Assembly (NCBI GenBank): GCA_017476785.1
Contig: JAFUZD010000104.1
Location: forward strand, 1-64,000
DNA from: Prevotella sp.
Lineage (GTDB): Bacteria > Bacteroidota > Bacteroidia > Bacteroidales > Bacteroidaceae
Length of the DNA: 64,000 nucleotides
Direction: 5' to 3'
This document shows positions 1 to 8,346 of the stretch, in pieces. Under the pieces are notes generated by a model. That model did not search any database and was not told the origin of the DNA. It saw only the letters and a list, made by a program, of their open reading frames with translations. Every line of letters starts with the position of its first letter. Within the stretch, counting starts at the first letter, position 1. The translations under genes and the position numbers were made by a program.

Positions 1-39
1 ACAGTAAAAAAGTAAAACGGTACAAAGGGCTGCGCCGAC

Positions 40-123
40 AATTGCGTCCCCTTTTACCTTTTTACTTTTTACCCTCTTACCTTTTTACTTTTTTACCTTT
101 ACTTTCGCCTTTTTACCTTTACT
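40..123. repeat. TTTTTACC-type AT-rich repeat tract
   Basis: Irregular repeats of a CCTTTTTACTT-like unit fill this stretch, and the stop codon of the neighbouring CoA-transferase gene lies in its edge. No gene is seen in bases 1-118. The tract resembles the other short tandem repeats of this window, but its units are irregular. It may act as a weak terminator region; that is inference. Confidence 0.6.
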
Positions 124-1624
124 TCACGTACTCGGCGAAGTCCGTCAGGCGCATATCGCCTTTGCGGGCCAGCGAGTCGTGCATAGCGAAGGCTGCCGGC
201 AAATTGTGGCGCGTGTGGCCGCCCTTTGCTATCTTCAGATAGTCCCACAGCAGCTGCTTGTAGTCGGGATGCACGCACTGCTCGATGATGTGCTCGGCGC
301 GCTGTGCGGGGCTCTTGCCGCGCAGGTCGGCCACACCCTGCTCCGTGACGATGATGTTGACATCGTGCTCCGAGGAGTCCTGATGGCTGACGAAGGGAAC
401 GACGCTCGAGATGAGCCCGCCCTTTGCCGTCGACGGACAAGTGAAGATGCTCAGATAGGCGTTGCGGATGAAGTCGCCGCTGCCGCCGATGCCGTTCATC
501 ATCTTTGTACCGCTGATGTGCGTCGAGTTGGCATTGCCGTAGAGGTCTACCTCGATAGCCGTATTGATGGCGATGACGCCCAGTCGGCGGATGACCTCGG
601 GCGAGTTGCTGATCTCGCTCTGGCGCAGCGTCAGGTGCTGGCGGAAGTAGTCCATATTGTCATACACCTGCATCGGGCACTCGTTCGAGACGGTCAGCGA
701 GCAGGCCGAAGCGTCCTTCACGCGGCCGTTGAGCATCATATCGATAACGGCATTCTGGATGACCTCGGTGTAGATGTTGAAGTCGGGCACGTGCTTGTCC
801 TGTCCCAGTGCGCCGAGAATGGCATTGGCCGTAGAGCCCACACCGCTCTGCAGGGGCAGGAACTCCTTCGGGATGCGGCCTTTGTGCATCTCGTCCACGA
901 GGAACTCGGCCGTCAGATAACCGATACGGTCGGTCACGGGGTCGTTGTCCTTAAAGGCGCGCGCCTCGTCAGGGATGTTGCACTCAACCACACCAGCCAG
1001 CTTCTCTTTCGGTATCGACACGTAGGGCTGACCAATGCGGTCGCCCACGCCCACGATGGGGATGGGCTTGCGATAAGGCGGATCCAGCGGCTCGTACACG
1101 TCGTGGATGAACTTGGCATTGGGGTTGTGGAAGGCATTGAGCTCCAGAATGACCCGCTTGGCCAGCCGCGCTGCCGTGGGCGAGATGCCGCCGGCGGCCG
1201 TCAGATAGGCGCGATACTCGGTGGGTGTCTCCTCAATGTCGCACACCTCGAGAATGGCCCAGTCCACATCGCCGTAGAAGCCGTAGCGCAGCTCCTGTGC
1301 CATATGGCTCAGATGCAGGTCGTTGTAGGGGATTTCGCCCAGATTGACGTGCTTGCGGAAGTCGGGGTTGGTGGTGTAGGGAGCGCGATACTTGATGGCC
1401 TGCGCGTTGGCGAGGTCGCCATCGGTCGACTGTCCCGTCGAGGCACCGGTGAAGATACCCACTTTGAACTCGCGCCCAGCCTCGTGCTCAGCGACGGCAA
1501 TCTTTGCCAGTTCTTTGGTTACGGCCTTAGCCACACCGGCCGGTGTAAATCCGCTAAGAGCCAGATTCTCGTTGTTCTTAATCAGCGCTGCAGCCTCTGC
1601 AGCGGTCATACGTGTATAAGCCAT
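119..1624 (-). CDS. Succinate/acetate CoA-transferase (acetyl-CoA hydrolase family)
   Basis: A 501-residue protein of the acetyl-CoA hydrolase/transferase family, close in length to succinyl-CoA:acetate CoA-transferase AarC (about 505 aa). The family moves CoA between succinate, acetate or propionate, which fits a succinate/propionate-producing anaerobe. A conserved block reads QSGVGSTANAIL, followed by a YTE motif whose Glu is the likely CoA-thioester nucleophile, and a glycine-rich GIGGSGDF loop lies near the C-terminus. I chose the MAYTRM start at 1624. A longer frame exists, but a TACCTTTG promoter box at 1665-1672 lies between it and this start. The exact acyl acceptor cannot be read from sequence. 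Confidence 0.9.
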   Translation of the reverse strand: MAYTRMTAAEAAALIKNNENLALSGFTPAGVAKAVTKELAKIAVAEHEAGREFKVGIFTGASTGQSTDGDLANAQAIKYRAPYTTNPDFRKHVNLGEIPYNDLHLSHMAQELRYGFYGDVDWAILEVCDIEETPTEYRAYLTAAGGISPTAARLAKRVILELNAFHNPNAKFIHDVYEPLDPPYRKPIPIVGVGDRIGQPYVSIPKEKLAGVVECNIPDEARAFKDNDPVTDRIGYLTAEFLVDEMHKGRIPKEFLPLQSGVGSTANAILGALGQDKHVPDFNIYTEVIQNAVIDMMLNGRVKDASACSLTVSNECPMQVYDNMDYFRQHLTLRQSEISNSPEVIRRLGVIAINTAIEVDLYGNANSTHISGTKMMNGIGGSGDFIRNAYLSIFTCPSTAKGGLISSVVPFVSHQDSSEHDVNIIVTEQGVADLRGKSPAQRAEHIIEQCVHPDYKQLLWDYLKIAKGGHTRHNLPAAFAMHDSLARKGDMRLTDFAEYVK

Positions 1625-1664
1625 ACGTCGTCGTTTGTTTTGATAGATGATTAGTATTTGCGTG

Positions 1665-1672
1665 CAAAGGTA
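1665..1672 (-). promoter_or_regulatory. Bacteroidetes -7 box (TACCTTTG) for the CoA-transferase gene
   Basis: TACCTTTG matches TAnnTTTG and lies about 40 bp upstream of the MAYTRM start. No clear -33 TTG is seen. Confidence 0.55.
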
Positions 1673-1773
1673 AGCAAAAATGCTCATCCTGCGGCGTTTC
1701 TGCCCACAAAAAATGCACCGAAGCGTGCATATTTTCCACATTTCGGTGCAAATCAGATGGCCAGACAGCCTCT

Positions 1774-3951
1774 TCAGTCGTCTGCCAGCGTGAAGTCCAG
1801 CTGCCGTTTCTCCAGATTGGCGCGCGCCACTTGGATGCGAATGGGGTCGCCCAGCTGGTATTTGTGGTGGTGCCGCCGACCTACCAGACAGTAGTTCTTC
1901 TCGTCGAACTCATAGTAGTCGCCGTCCAAATCGCGCATCGGCACCATTCCCTCGCAGTGGTTCTCGTCTATCTCGCAGTAGATGCCGTACGACTGGATGC
2001 CCGAGATGTGGGCATCGTAGACCTCGCCCAGCTTGTCGCCCATATACTCCACCATCTTATATTTGATGGAGTCGCGCTCTGCATTCTGGGCCACCTGCTC
2101 CATATCCGAGCAGTGCTCGCACAACTCTTCGTACTTGTCGCGGTTGGCCGAGCGCGCTCCCTGCTGATACTTGGTCAGCAGGCGGTGCACCATCGTGTCG
2201 GGATAGCGGCGTATGGGGCTGGTGAAGTGGGTGTAATAGTCGAAGGCCAGCCCGTAATGGCCAATGTTGTGGGTGGAGTATTTGGCCTTCATCATTGCGC
2301 GCAGTGCCACGGTCTCGATGAGCTTCTGCTCGCGCTTGCCCTGTGCGCCGTCGAGCAGTGCGTTCAGACTCTTGGAGATGGCTCCCTTCGTGCCGCTGGT
2401 CTTCAGCTTGTAGCCAAACTTGACCACGAACTCGCGCAGCGTCTCCAGCTTCGTCGGGTCGGGCTGGTCGTGGATGCGGTAGGGCAGCGTCTTTGCCTTC
2501 TGCCCCTTCTTCACGCGGCCCACCATCTCGGCCACGCTGCGGTTGGCCAGCAACATAAACTCCTCGATGAGCTGCGTGGCGTCGGTGGCTTTCTTGAAAT
2601 AGGCGCGCGTGGGCTTGCCCTTTTCGTCGATGTCGAAGCGCAGTTCTTCACGGTCGAACTTCACGGCACCGCTCTTGAAGCGCCGCTCGCGCAGCTTCTT
2701 AGCCAGTCGGTCGAGGGTCTTCAGTTGCTCAGCATAGGCTGCGGGATTGGAACGCTCGGGAGCCTCTGGGGCCTCCAGAATCGCCTGCACTTCCTCATAG
2801 GCAAAGCGGCGGTCGCTGCGGATGACGGTATGTGCCAAATGCCAGCTCTTGACGTTGGCCTCATCGTCCATAATGAAGATGGCCGAGTAGCAGAGCTTCT
2901 CCTCGTCGGGGCGCAGCGAGCAGATGAAGTTACAGAGCCGTTCGGGCAGCATCGGGATGGTGCGGTCCACGAGATAGACGCTTGTAGCGCGCTTCACAGC
3001 CTCCTTATCGATGATGCTTCCCTCCTTCACATAGTGGCTCACGTCGGCAATATGGACGCCAACCTCATAGAGCAGCGTATGGGAAGTGGAGAGCGGGGCG
3101 GGGCGGATGCTCAGCGCATCGTCGAAGTCCTTTGCATCGTGCGGGTCGATTGTACAGGTGAACACGTCGCGATAGTCCTCGCGGCGGGCTATCTCTTCGG
3201 GCGTGATGCCCGCATCTATCTTTTCGGCCGCGTCTTCCACTGCCTTCGGGTACTTGTAGGGCAGACCGTACTGCGCCAATATGGCGTGCATCTCCACGGT
3301 GTTGTCGCCCTCCTTGCCCAGCACGTCAATCACCTCGCCCACGATTTGCTTCGACTCCTTCGAGGGCCATTGCGTGATGCGCACCACTGCCTTGTCGCCC
3401 GTCTTTCCGCCTTTCAGCTTCTTCTTGGGCACCATAATATCGTGTACGAAGATATTGCCCTCGGTGACGAGGAAGGCATAGTCGCGCTCCACTACCAGCT
3501 TGCCCACGGCCTGATCGACCTTGTGCGACAGGATTTCCACCACCATCGCCTCCTTAATGTGGTTGCGGCGGCGCGCCATATAGGCCACCCGCACGCGGTC
3601 GCCGTTGAGAGCGAACATCGAGTTGCGCTCGGGCACGAACACCGGTGTGCCGCCGCCGTCGGGCTGGAACGAGTTCTTGCCATTGGCCTTACGGATGAAA
3701 GTGCCTTCCTGCACCTGTGTCTTCAGGTTCAGCCGATAGGCATTGTCGCCCACCTTAGCCAGATAGTCGTCCCAAGCCATCTCTTCCATCGTGTCCAGCA
3801 CCAGCATCTTGGCCGGATGCGTGTCGAGCCGCAGGTCGTGGAACACCTGCTTCAGCGTGAACGTCTCGTTGGGACTGCTGCTGAACAGCGTCTGCAACAG
3901 CTCTACCGCCTGCTTCTTCGTCAGTCGTTTTCCTCCTTTTTTCTTACTCAT
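1774..3951 (-). CDS. rnr: Ribonuclease R (RNB/VacB family 3'-5' exoribonuclease)
   Basis: A 725-residue processive 3'-5' exoribonuclease acting in cytoplasmic RNA turnover and able to degrade structured RNA. In order it has a lysine-rich N-terminus with a winged-helix-like segment, cold-shock/OB regions (about 60-230), the RNB catalytic domain with the Mg-binding DAKDFDDAL motif (about residue 275), the FTSPIRRYPD motif (about 585) and a C-terminal S1 domain (GEVYDAHISGIQSYG, about 645 on). The length is usual for Bacteroidetes RNase R. The DnaQ-like exonuclease gene ends 49 bp upstream in the same orientation, so co-transcription is plausible. Confidence 0.95.
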   Translation of the reverse strand: MSKKKGGKRLTKKQAVELLQTLFSSSPNETFTLKQVFHDLRLDTHPAKMLVLDTMEEMAWDDYLAKVGDNAYRLNLKTQVQEGTFIRKANGKNSFQPDGGGTPVFVPERNSMFALNGDRVRVAYMARRRNHIKEAMVVEILSHKVDQAVGKLVVERDYAFLVTEGNIFVHDIMVPKKKLKGGKTGDKAVVRITQWPSKESKQIVGEVIDVLGKEGDNTVEMHAILAQYGLPYKYPKAVEDAAEKIDAGITPEEIARREDYRDVFTCTIDPHDAKDFDDALSIRPAPLSTSHTLLYEVGVHIADVSHYVKEGSIIDKEAVKRATSVYLVDRTIPMLPERLCNFICSLRPDEEKLCYSAIFIMDDEANVKSWHLAHTVIRSDRRFAYEEVQAILEAPEAPERSNPAAYAEQLKTLDRLAKKLRERRFKSGAVKFDREELRFDIDEKGKPTRAYFKKATDATQLIEEFMLLANRSVAEMVGRVKKGQKAKTLPYRIHDQPDPTKLETLREFVVKFGYKLKTSGTKGAISKSLNALLDGAQGKREQKLIETVALRAMMKAKYSTHNIGHYGLAFDYYTHFTSPIRRYPDTMVHRLLTKYQQGARSANRDKYEELCEHCSDMEQVAQNAERDSIKYKMVEYMGDKLGEVYDAHISGIQSYGIYCEIDENHCEGMVPMRDLDGDYYEFDEKNYCLVGRRHHHKYQLGDPIRIQVARANLEKRQLDFTLADD

Positions 3952-4000
3952 AGTCGTTAGCTTTTAATGATTCTTTAGCTTCTTGCAACTCTGCCGCAGC

Positions 4001-4492
4001 TCACAGTATCTTGCGGGCTATCCACGCACAGGCCTCCGCGTCGGCCAGCGCATTGTGATGGTTCTCCAGCTGGTAGCCACACAGGGCAGCCACCGTGTGC
4101 AGCTGATGGTTCTCCGCCCGCGGAAAGACGCGCCGCGCAGCAATGCACGTGCAACGGAACTCGTAGTCGGGATAGTCCATCTGATAGCAGCGGAACACGG
4201 CTTTCAGACAGGCTTCGTCGAAGGCTTTGTTGTGAGCCACGAGCGGCAGTCCCTCTATCCGCGGAGCCACCTGCGCCCATACCTCGGGAAACAGCGGGGC
4301 ACCGTCGGTCTCGCGCTGCGTCAGTCCGTTCACCCGCGAGCACCAGTACGTATAGTAGTTGGGCTCGGGCTGTATGAGCGAGTAGAACGAGTCGGTCACT
4401 TCCCCGTCTCGCACCACGACCACTCCCACGCTGCACACGCTGGTGCGCTCGCCATTGGCTGTCTCGAAATCTATGGCTGCAAAGTTGTTCAT
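4001..4492 (-). CDS. DnaQ-like 3'-5' exonuclease (DEDDh family)
   Basis: A 163-residue exonuclease of the DNA polymerase III epsilon/RNase T fold. ExoI motif IDFETANG (residues 6-13) carries the first acidic pair. ExoII lies around LVAHNKAFDEAC. The final motif is HNALADAEACAW, with His and Asp of a DEDDh active site. It would remove 3' nucleotides from DNA or RNA in the cytoplasm. No polymerase or helicase domain is attached, so it is a stand-alone exonuclease. I chose the MNNFAAIDFE start at 4492; the frame extends further only through T-rich repeat sequence. A TAACTTTG box 8 bp upstream supports a very short leader. Confidence 0.88.
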   Translation of the reverse strand: MNNFAAIDFETANGERTSVCSVGVVVVRDGEVTDSFYSLIQPEPNYYTYWCSRVNGLTQRETDGAPLFPEVWAQVAPRIEGLPLVAHNKAFDEACLKAVFRCYQMDYPDYEFRCTCIAARRVFPRAENHQLHTVAALCGYQLENHHNALADAEACAWIARKIL

Positions 4493-4500
4493 TCTCTGCA

Positions 4501-4508
4501 CAAAGTTA
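4501..4508 (-). promoter_or_regulatory. Bacteroidetes -7 box (TAACTTTG) for the exonuclease gene
   Basis: TAACTTTG on the minus strand matches TAnnTTTG and ends 8 bp before the exonuclease start, which implies an almost leaderless transcript. The -33 element is not obvious. Confidence 0.5.
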
Positions 4509-4545
4509 TAAAATAATACTGAATTATTGAAGTGATTTGGAAAGA

Positions 4546-4935
4546 TTAACGCAGTTCGCCCATTAACAAAGGTAATTCTGGGAGTTTTTTGCGAAGAGAA
4601 GACAGAAGAACAGAAGGATATGTTGAGACATAATAACAGAAGAACGTATAGAGACATAATAACATAGGAACATAATAAGACATAATAACAGAAGAACATA
4701 CTAAGACATAATAACAAAAGAACAAATGGAGACAGAATAACATAAGAACAGATAAAGACAGAATAACATAAGAACATATTGACATAATGACAAATCCCGA
4801 TGTCTGTCCTCCACCGTTCCTGCTTTCGGGGCCGTCGCCGCAGCCATCGCCACAGTCGTCGTCTCCGTCATCGCCGCAGGCGGTGAATGTCAGTGCGCAC
4901 ATCATCGTCAAGACCAGTGCGCTGAGCCATCTCAA
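4546..4935 (-). CDS. Putative small lipoprotein whose frame runs into repeat DNA
   Basis: The first 20 residues form a signal peptide ending LTFTAC, a good lipobox, followed by an Asp/Gly/Cys-rich stretch (GDDGDDDCGDGCGDG). From about residue 48 the frame runs through the T-rich tandem repeat at 4605-4785 and gives a hydrophobic Leu/Cys/Tyr/Ser tail with no stop until 4546. The start region is clearly related to the small lipoprotein at 5685-5816, so the two are paralogues. The native protein probably once ended before the repeat. Whether the 129-residue product is made is uncertain. Confidence 0.4.
   Translation of the reverse strand: MRWLSALVLTMMCALTFTACGDDGDDDCGDGCGDGPESRNGGGQTSGFVIMSICSYVILSLSVLMLFCLHLFFCYYVLVCSSVIMSYYVPMLLCLYTFFCYYVSTYPSVLLSSLRKKLPELPLLMGELR
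4605..4785. repeat. T-rich tandem repeat array 1 (about 25-bp unit)
   Basis: Repeats of GACATAATAACAGAAGAAC-type units occur seven or so times on the plus strand. Array 2 (4945-5105) carries the same unit in inverted orientation, so the two arrays flank the small lipoprotein gene. The T-rich strand has no stop codon in any of its three frames. Confidence 0.85.
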
Positions 4936-4944
4936 GTTTCGTTT

Positions 4945-5105
4945 CTTTGTCCTATTATTATGTTCTTCTGTTATTATGTCTTATTATGTTCTTCTGTTAT
5001 TATGTCTTATTATGTTCTTATGTTATTATGTCTCTATTTGTTCTTATGTTATTATGTCTCAATTTGTTCTTATGCTATTTGTCTATCTGTTCTTATGTCT
5101 TATAT
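4945..5105. repeat. T-rich tandem repeat array 2
   Basis: TTATTATGTC/TTATTATGTTCTT units are repeated in the opposite orientation to array 1. The array occupies the 172-bp gap between the outer-membrane protein gene and the small lipoprotein gene on the minus strand, so it would be transcribed as the leader of the latter. Nothing else is seen in this gap. Confidence 0.85.
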
Positions 5106-5107
5106 CA

Positions 5108-5650
5108 TCAAAAGAGTAGGCCGACACCTCCATAGATGCCGTATCGAGTTCCGGCTGCGTAGAGTCTGACCTTCTTGATGTTGAAGCAGAGTACGCCGCC
5201 ATAGTCGAATCCTTCTGTCTTGTCCTTTTCGCGAAAAGAGTTTGTGATGCCATTACTACTGCTCGCCCAACGCCGACCGTCGGTGTCGCCTATTTTCACC
5301 GAAGTAAAGCCTACGACGGGAATGACGCTTATCCAGCTGGTCAGCGGGAACTGATAGCCGGCGTGGACACTGACTGTCTGCTTCTCGTCTTTGTGCACGG
5401 CAACATCCGTAGAGCTCTCGTGGGCACGGGGCATCACAAGAAGGTCTACATAGACACCGGAGATGGTGGCGTTCAAGCCAATACCCATATTCGACACATC
5501 GTCGTAGATACCGAACGCGCCGCCCAAGAGGCCCATTGAAAAGCCTTTGTTGCCTTTGAAGCCTTCGCCTTGCAGCAGTTGTGCGTGGGCTTGCAAACCT
5601 GTGGTAATTAAAACCGCGAACAATAAAATCTTCTTTAAGTTTGTCTTCAT
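5108..5650 (-). CDS. Small secreted outer-membrane beta-barrel-like protein
   Basis: A 180-residue protein with a signal peptide (lysine-rich start, hydrophobic core, cleavage after QAHA). The mature part has alternating glycine-rich and aromatic strands (GFSMGLLGGAFGIYDDV, VSVHAGYQFPLTSW, VRLYAAGTRYGIYGGVGLLF) and ends in Phe, as outer-membrane barrels often do. I do not recognise a named family. It lies 34 bp downstream of the small lipoprotein at 5685-5816 on the same strand and is probably co-transcribed from the promoter at 5977-5984. Confidence 0.7.
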   Translation of the reverse strand: MKTNLKKILLFAVLITTGLQAHAQLLQGEGFKGNKGFSMGLLGGAFGIYDDVSNMGIGLNATISGVYVDLLVMPRAHESSTDVAVHKDEKQTVSVHAGYQFPLTSWISVIPVVGFTSVKIGDTDGRRWASSSNGITNSFREKDKTEGFDYGGVLCFNIKKVRLYAAGTRYGIYGGVGLLF

Positions 5651-5684
5651 AATTCCGTAAATTTAAATGGTTTGACTTGTATTT

Positions 5685-5816
5685 TTAGATATATCCCGAA
5701 CCTCCGCTGCTTGTGCACTCGCCCGTACCGCTTACAGATAGGGCACACGCGCTGGCTGCTACCGAAGCTGCCACCGTCAAAGCCAGTGCGCTGAACCACC
5801 TCAAGCTTCGTTTCAT
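5685..5816 (-). CDS. Very small exported peptide, lipoprotein-like (43 aa)
   Basis: This 43-codon frame starts MKRSLRWFSALALTV, has a hydrophobic signal segment ending in ASAC, then a short Ser/Gly/Cys tail ending GGSGYI. The lipobox is weak (Ala at -3). It is a paralogue of the lipoprotein starting at 4935: the RSLRWFSAL and RWLSAL segments match, and so does DNA just upstream. Both copies are preceded by the same T-rich repeat array, so the unit array-plus-lipoprotein appears duplicated. Confidence 0.55.
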   Translation of the reverse strand: MKRSLRWFSALALTVAASVAASACALSVSGTGECTSSGGSGYI

Positions 5817-5817
5817 T

Positions 5818-5968
5818 GTCCTATCATTATGTTCTTTTGTTATTATGTCTCAATATGTCCTTATGTTATTATGTCAATATATGTTATTATGTCAATATAC
5901 GTTCTTATGTTATTATGTCTCAATACGTCCTTATGTTATTATGTCAATACACGTTATTATGTCCTATC
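5818..5968. repeat. T-rich tandem repeat array 3
   Basis: The same TTATTATGTC-based repeat as arrays 1 and 2, with units of about 17 and 26 bp. It lies between the promoter box at 5977-5984 and the 43-aa lipoprotein gene, so it forms a 5' untranslated leader of about 150 nt. No gene is seen between 5985 and 6203 apart from promoter elements. Confidence 0.85.
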
Positions 5969-5976
5969 AGCTTTTG

Positions 5977-5984
5977 CAAAGTTA
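5977..5984 (-). promoter_or_regulatory. -7 box (TAACTTTG) for the lipoprotein/outer-membrane operon
   Basis: TAACTTTG on the minus strand fits the Bacteroidetes -7 consensus. Transcription from it would run through repeat array 3 into the small lipoprotein gene. Confidence 0.5.
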
Positions 5985-6154
5985 TCGATTTTCCTTTTAA
6001 ACGGCAAACGCCAAGAACGACCAAAGCCGATGAGAGGGAGTATCTGCTGATAACAGGGACAAAATCGGCAACAAGCGAAAGAAAATTTTTCTGTCTCCCG
6101 GAGCTATTTGTTCTGTTTTTATCCCGACTGGCTTATAATCTCGATTTTTTTGTC

Positions 6155-6162
6155 TAAATTTG
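6155..6162 (+). promoter_or_regulatory. -7 box (TAAATTTG) for the epimerase/PAP2 pair
   Basis: TAAATTTG about 42 bp before the epimerase start matches TAnnTTTG. No strong -33 is seen. Confidence 0.5.
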
Positions 6163-6203
6163 CAGCCAGAAGATAGCGGCAGGAATGGCAGCCGCAAAAG
6201 ATT

Positions 6204-7211
6204 ATGGAGACAACAATGAAGAAGATACTGATTACGGGAGCCTCGGGTTTCATCGGCTCGTTTATCGTGGAAGAGGCACTCCGTCGCGGGATGGAGGTGT
6301 GGGCAGCGATACGCCGCAGCAGCAGCCTCGACTACCTGCAAGACGAGCGCATCCACCTCATTGAGCTGAACTTGAACTCGGAAGACGAGCTCGTTGAGCA
6401 GATGAGAGACTGTCGGTTCGACTATGTGGTGCACGCCGCCGGGGTGACCAAATGCCTCAATACGGCCGACTTCGAGCGCATCAACACCGCCGGCACGCAG
6501 CATCTGGTACGTGCCCTGCAGCGGCTGCAGATGCCACTGCAGCGGCTGGTCTACATCAGCTCGCTGAGCATCTACGGTGCCATTCGCGAACAGCAGCCCT
6601 ACACGGAGATTAGTGAGACTGACACGCCCCGCCCCAACACGGCCTACGGGCGCAGCAAGCTGGCTGCCGAGCAGTGGCTGGCCGACCAGCAGGAGCTCCC
6701 CTACGTCATCCTGCGCCCCACCGGCGTCTACGGACCGCGCGAGCGCGACTACTTTATGATGGCCAAGAGCATCCAGAACCACGTTGACTTTGCCGTGGGC
6801 TTCCGCCCGCAAGACATCACCTTCGTCTACGTAGACGACGTGGTGCAGGCCGTCTTCCTCGCACTGGACCACGGACAGACGGGACGCGCCTACTTCCTGA
6901 GCGACGGCGCGGTGTACCGGTCGAGCACGTTCAGCGACCTGATACGCCGCGAACTGGGCCACCCGTGGTGGCTGCGCATCACGGCACCGCTCTGGCTGCT
7001 GCGCATCGTCACCACCTGCGGCGAGTGGTGGGGACGGCTGACCGGCCGCGTGACGGCACTGAACCGCGACAAGTACAACATACTGAGCCAGCGCAACTGG
7101 CGCTGCGACATCACGCCGGCACGCAGCGAACTGGGCTACGAGCCGCGCGTAGGACTGGAGGAGGGCGTCGGCCGTAGCATCAAGTGGTACAAAGAAAACG
7201 GATGGCTATGA
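6204..7211 (+). CDS. NAD(P)-dependent epimerase/dehydratase family protein
   Basis: An extended short-chain dehydrogenase. The Rossmann motif TGASGFIGS lies near the N-terminus (residues 11-19), the catalytic Tyr-x3-Lys is TAYGRSKLAAE, and a conserved LRPTGVYGPRERDYF block follows. Length (335 aa) is normal. Substrate is not evident; relatives act on nucleotide sugars, flavonols or sterols. An internal ATG at 6216 (MKKILITGAS) is an equally good start. The gene overlaps or abuts the PAP2 gene (ATG at 7202, stop at 7211), so the two are translationally coupled, hinting at a shared lipid or cell-envelope pathway. Confidence 0.85.
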   Translation: METTMKKILITGASGFIGSFIVEEALRRGMEVWAAIRRSSSLDYLQDERIHLIELNLNSEDELVEQMRDCRFDYVVHAAGVTKCLNTADFERINTAGTQHLVRALQRLQMPLQRLVYISSLSIYGAIREQQPYTEISETDTPRPNTAYGRSKLAAEQWLADQQELPYVILRPTGVYGPRERDYFMMAKSIQNHVDFAVGFRPQDITFVYVDDVVQAVFLALDHGQTGRAYFLSDGAVYRSSTFSDLIRRELGHPWWLRITAPLWLLRIVTTCGEWWGRLTGRVTALNRDKYNILSQRNWRCDITPARSELGYEPRVGLEEGVGRSIKWYKENGWL

Positions 7212-8173
7212 CACGGATGCTGCACTTCCTCTTCGACCGTGACAAGCGCCCCCAGCGCGGCCTGCTGGCTGTGGAGTGGGTCATTATGGGCTATCTGGTG
7301 CTCACGCTGCTGCTGATGGCGTTCTTGCAGACCAAGCTCGTCAACCCCGAGTCGATGCTCTGGGGCCGGTTCCGCATCGTGGTGATGACGCTGGCTATGT
7401 GGGCCGTCTACCGAATGCTGCCCTGCCGACTGACGCTGCTGCTGCGCATCGTGCTGCAACTGGCCCTGCTGTCGTGGTGGTATCCCGATACCTACGAGCT
7501 CAACCGCCTGCTGCCCAACCTCGACCCCACGTTCGCCTCACTGGAGCAGCGGCTCTTTGGCGGCCAGCCGGCCCTGTGGTTTGCCCAGCGAGTGCCTTAC
7601 GCGTGGTTCTCAGAGCTGATGCATCTGGGCTATGCGGCGTACTATCCGATGATTGTCAGCGTCATCATCTTCTATTTCTTCCGCCGCTACGATGCCTTCC
7701 TGCGCACGTCGTTCGTCATTCTGGCGGCCTTTTTTGTCTATTACGTCATCTTCGTCCTCGTCCCCGTGACGGGTCCGCAATACTATTATCTGGCAGCCGG
7801 CACCGAGCAGATAGCGGCAGGCGTGTTCCCCAGCGTGGGCGACTACTTCTGCCATCACCAGCAGGCACTGCCCATCCCCGGCTGGGACGGCGGTGTGTTC
7901 TACCACTTGGTAGAGAGTGCCCACGCCGCAGGCGAGCGCCCCACGGCAGCCTTCCCGTCGAGCCACGTGGGCATTACGACCATCCTGATGCTGCTGGCAT
8001 TGGAGTCGCGCTGCCGCCGGCTGGTCTTCGCGCTGCTGCCGCTTTTCGTCCTGATGTGCTTCGCCACGGTCTACATTCAGGCCCACTATGCCGTCGATGT
8101 GCTGGGCGGATGGGTCAGCGGAGCCTTATTCTACTTCATCCTGCGGACCCTCTACCTCAGAATTACACCCTGA
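7202..8173 (+). CDS. PAP2-superfamily membrane phosphatase/phosphotransferase
   Basis: A polytopic membrane protein of about 323 residues with five or six hydrophobic segments. The C-terminal half carries the PAP2 signature pieces FPSSHVG and AHYAVDVLGG (phosphate-binding Ser/His and catalytic His). The arrangement, with N-terminal transmembrane helices before a late PAP2 site, resembles the inositol-phosphoceramide synthase/Aur1-like branch more than short undecaprenyl phosphatases. Bacteroidales make sphingolipids, so a head-group transferase role is possible but not shown. It overlaps the upstream epimerase gene by 10 bp. Confidence 0.75.
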   Translation: MAMTRMLHFLFDRDKRPQRGLLAVEWVIMGYLVLTLLLMAFLQTKLVNPESMLWGRFRIVVMTLAMWAVYRMLPCRLTLLLRIVLQLALLSWWYPDTYELNRLLPNLDPTFASLEQRLFGGQPALWFAQRVPYAWFSELMHLGYAAYYPMIVSVIIFYFFRRYDAFLRTSFVILAAFFVYYVIFVLVPVTGPQYYYLAAGTEQIAAGVFPSVGDYFCHHQQALPIPGWDGGVFYHLVESAHAAGERPTAAFPSSHVGITTILMLLALESRCRRLVFALLPLFVLMCFATVYIQAHYAVDVLGGWVSGALFYFILRTLYLRITP

Positions 8174-8213
8174 AAAAGGGCACCCGAGTGCTATACAAAG
8201 GCTGTGAAACAAC

Positions 8214-8297
8214 ACTCCGCAGGCTGCGGAGCGATGCTCCAAAGCCTGCGGAGTGATGCTCCCGAGGCCGCGGAGCATCGCTCCCGAGCCTGCGGAA
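8214..8297. repeat. Intergenic 22-bp tandem repeat, four copies
   Basis: Four units of GCCTGCGGAGCGATGCTCC-type sequence repeat with an exact 22-bp period. One unit carries the inverse core (GGAGCATCGCTCC), so units can pair as hairpins. The array lies between convergent genes and may terminate both; that is inference. Confidence 0.8.
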
Positions 8298-8346
8298 CAA
8301 GACAAAGGGTGCGGCGGAGGCTCCTCAACACCCCAATATGGTCTCC

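Noticed and set aside
179..3960. Very long plus-strand frames opposite the CoA-transferase and RNase R genes
   Set aside because: They are antisense shadows of well-conserved genes in GC-rich DNA, with no recognisable domains.
4787..6157. Several hydrophobic frames in the T-rich arrays that look like membrane proteins
   Set aside because: All three frames are open because the repeat lacks stops on that strand. They are repetitive with no independent start signals.
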